From a virus, in IMG/VR virus record IMGVR_UViG_3300046004_000768, positions 1 through 28,585 of that record: DNA of 28,585 bases; one strand, given 5' to 3'. Below, one piece after another: positions 28,481-28,585 of this stretch. The notes under the pieces are model-generated. The model saw only the letters and a list, made by a program, of their open reading frames with translations. It had not been told where the DNA came from and did not search any database. A program made the translations under genes and the position numbers. Positions within the stretch are counted from its first letter, which is position 1. Each line of letters begins with the position of its first letter.

Positions 28481-28585
28481 AACAACCTAAAACGATTTGA
28501 CTAATGAACGGTTAAATGTAGTAATTTTAAATAATATACTATACATTTTGCCGTTTTTTATGTGGTTTTGTATAGTTTATTTTTC
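28481..28585. other. Non-coding right edge with imperfect inverted repeat
   Basis: 105 bp with no convincing gene; all three minus frames have early stops, so the upstream gene ends close to or beyond the edge. AACGGTTAAATGTAGTA (28507-28523) and the similar but imperfect TACTATACATTTTGCCGTT (28537-28555) form an inverted repeat, with a T-run on the plus side. Confidence 0.4.

Noticed and set aside
1-28585. tRNA genes, CRISPR arrays, integrase or insertion sequences
   Set aside because: No tRNA-like folds, regularly spaced repeats, tyrosine or serine recombinase motifs, or transposase motifs were seen; a temperate lifestyle cannot be shown from this window.

Overview
The window is part of the genome of a tailed double-stranded DNA bacteriophage (or prophage) of a Bacteroidota host, most likely a flavobacterium. 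The evidence is the low G+C content, the near absence of Shine-Dalgarno sequences, and several promoters of the Bacteroidota type (-33 TTG/TTTG, -7 TAnnTTTG). The terminase, tape measure, tail-completion, prohead-protease and lysis genes identify the phage. No integrase, tRNA, CRISPR array or insertion sequence is visible. All genes but one read on the minus strand, so the biology runs from right (28585) to left (1).

Right end (28480-25580): a lysis block, with a holin-like membrane protein, a coiled-coil protein, a candidate single-molecule spanin (lipoprotein signal plus C-terminal membrane segment), a small protein and a GH108-type endolysin. A terminator follows, then a metallophosphoesterase with its own terminator. 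Middle right (25505-22466): an early operon from a consensus promoter, mostly small proteins, including a DnaA-domain-IV-like protein, ending in strong terminators. Next (22465-22172) is an AT-rich non-coding stretch with iteron-like repeats, a candidate replication origin. Then comes a promoter whose transcript would begin with an unusual leader (22138-22033) carrying three mutually competing complementary segments. This leads into the replication/recombination operon: SF3 helicase, SF2 helicase, VRR-NUC-like nuclease, zinc-finger protein and, after another consensus promoter at 17520, a YqaJ-type exonuclease and its partner. Two identical 58-bp promoter/leader modules (15864-15921 and 15053-15110) drive further small early genes. 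An HTH protein and a sigma-factor-like protein (13090-13536) lie just before the late genes.

Late region (12303-1): small and large terminase, a glycosyltransferase / small basic protein / methyltransferase / glycosyltransferase cassette with its own promoter, a tail assembly chaperone with a textbook -1 frameshift signal (U9 run, 6-nt spacer, 8-bp hairpin), a tail-completion protein, tail-tip-like proteins, the tape measure protein, and an XkdF-type prohead protease that continues off the left edge and may contain a nested scaffold start. The tail genes therefore come before the head-maturation gene, and no portal is seen between terminase and protease, which is an unusual order. A single plus-strand gene, a small lipoprotein with its own promoter, sits between the tape measure gene and a tail gene and is a candidate superinfection-exclusion moron.

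The best leads for something undescribed are the switch-like leader upstream of the replication genes, the frameshifted chaperone, and the antisense lipoprotein.
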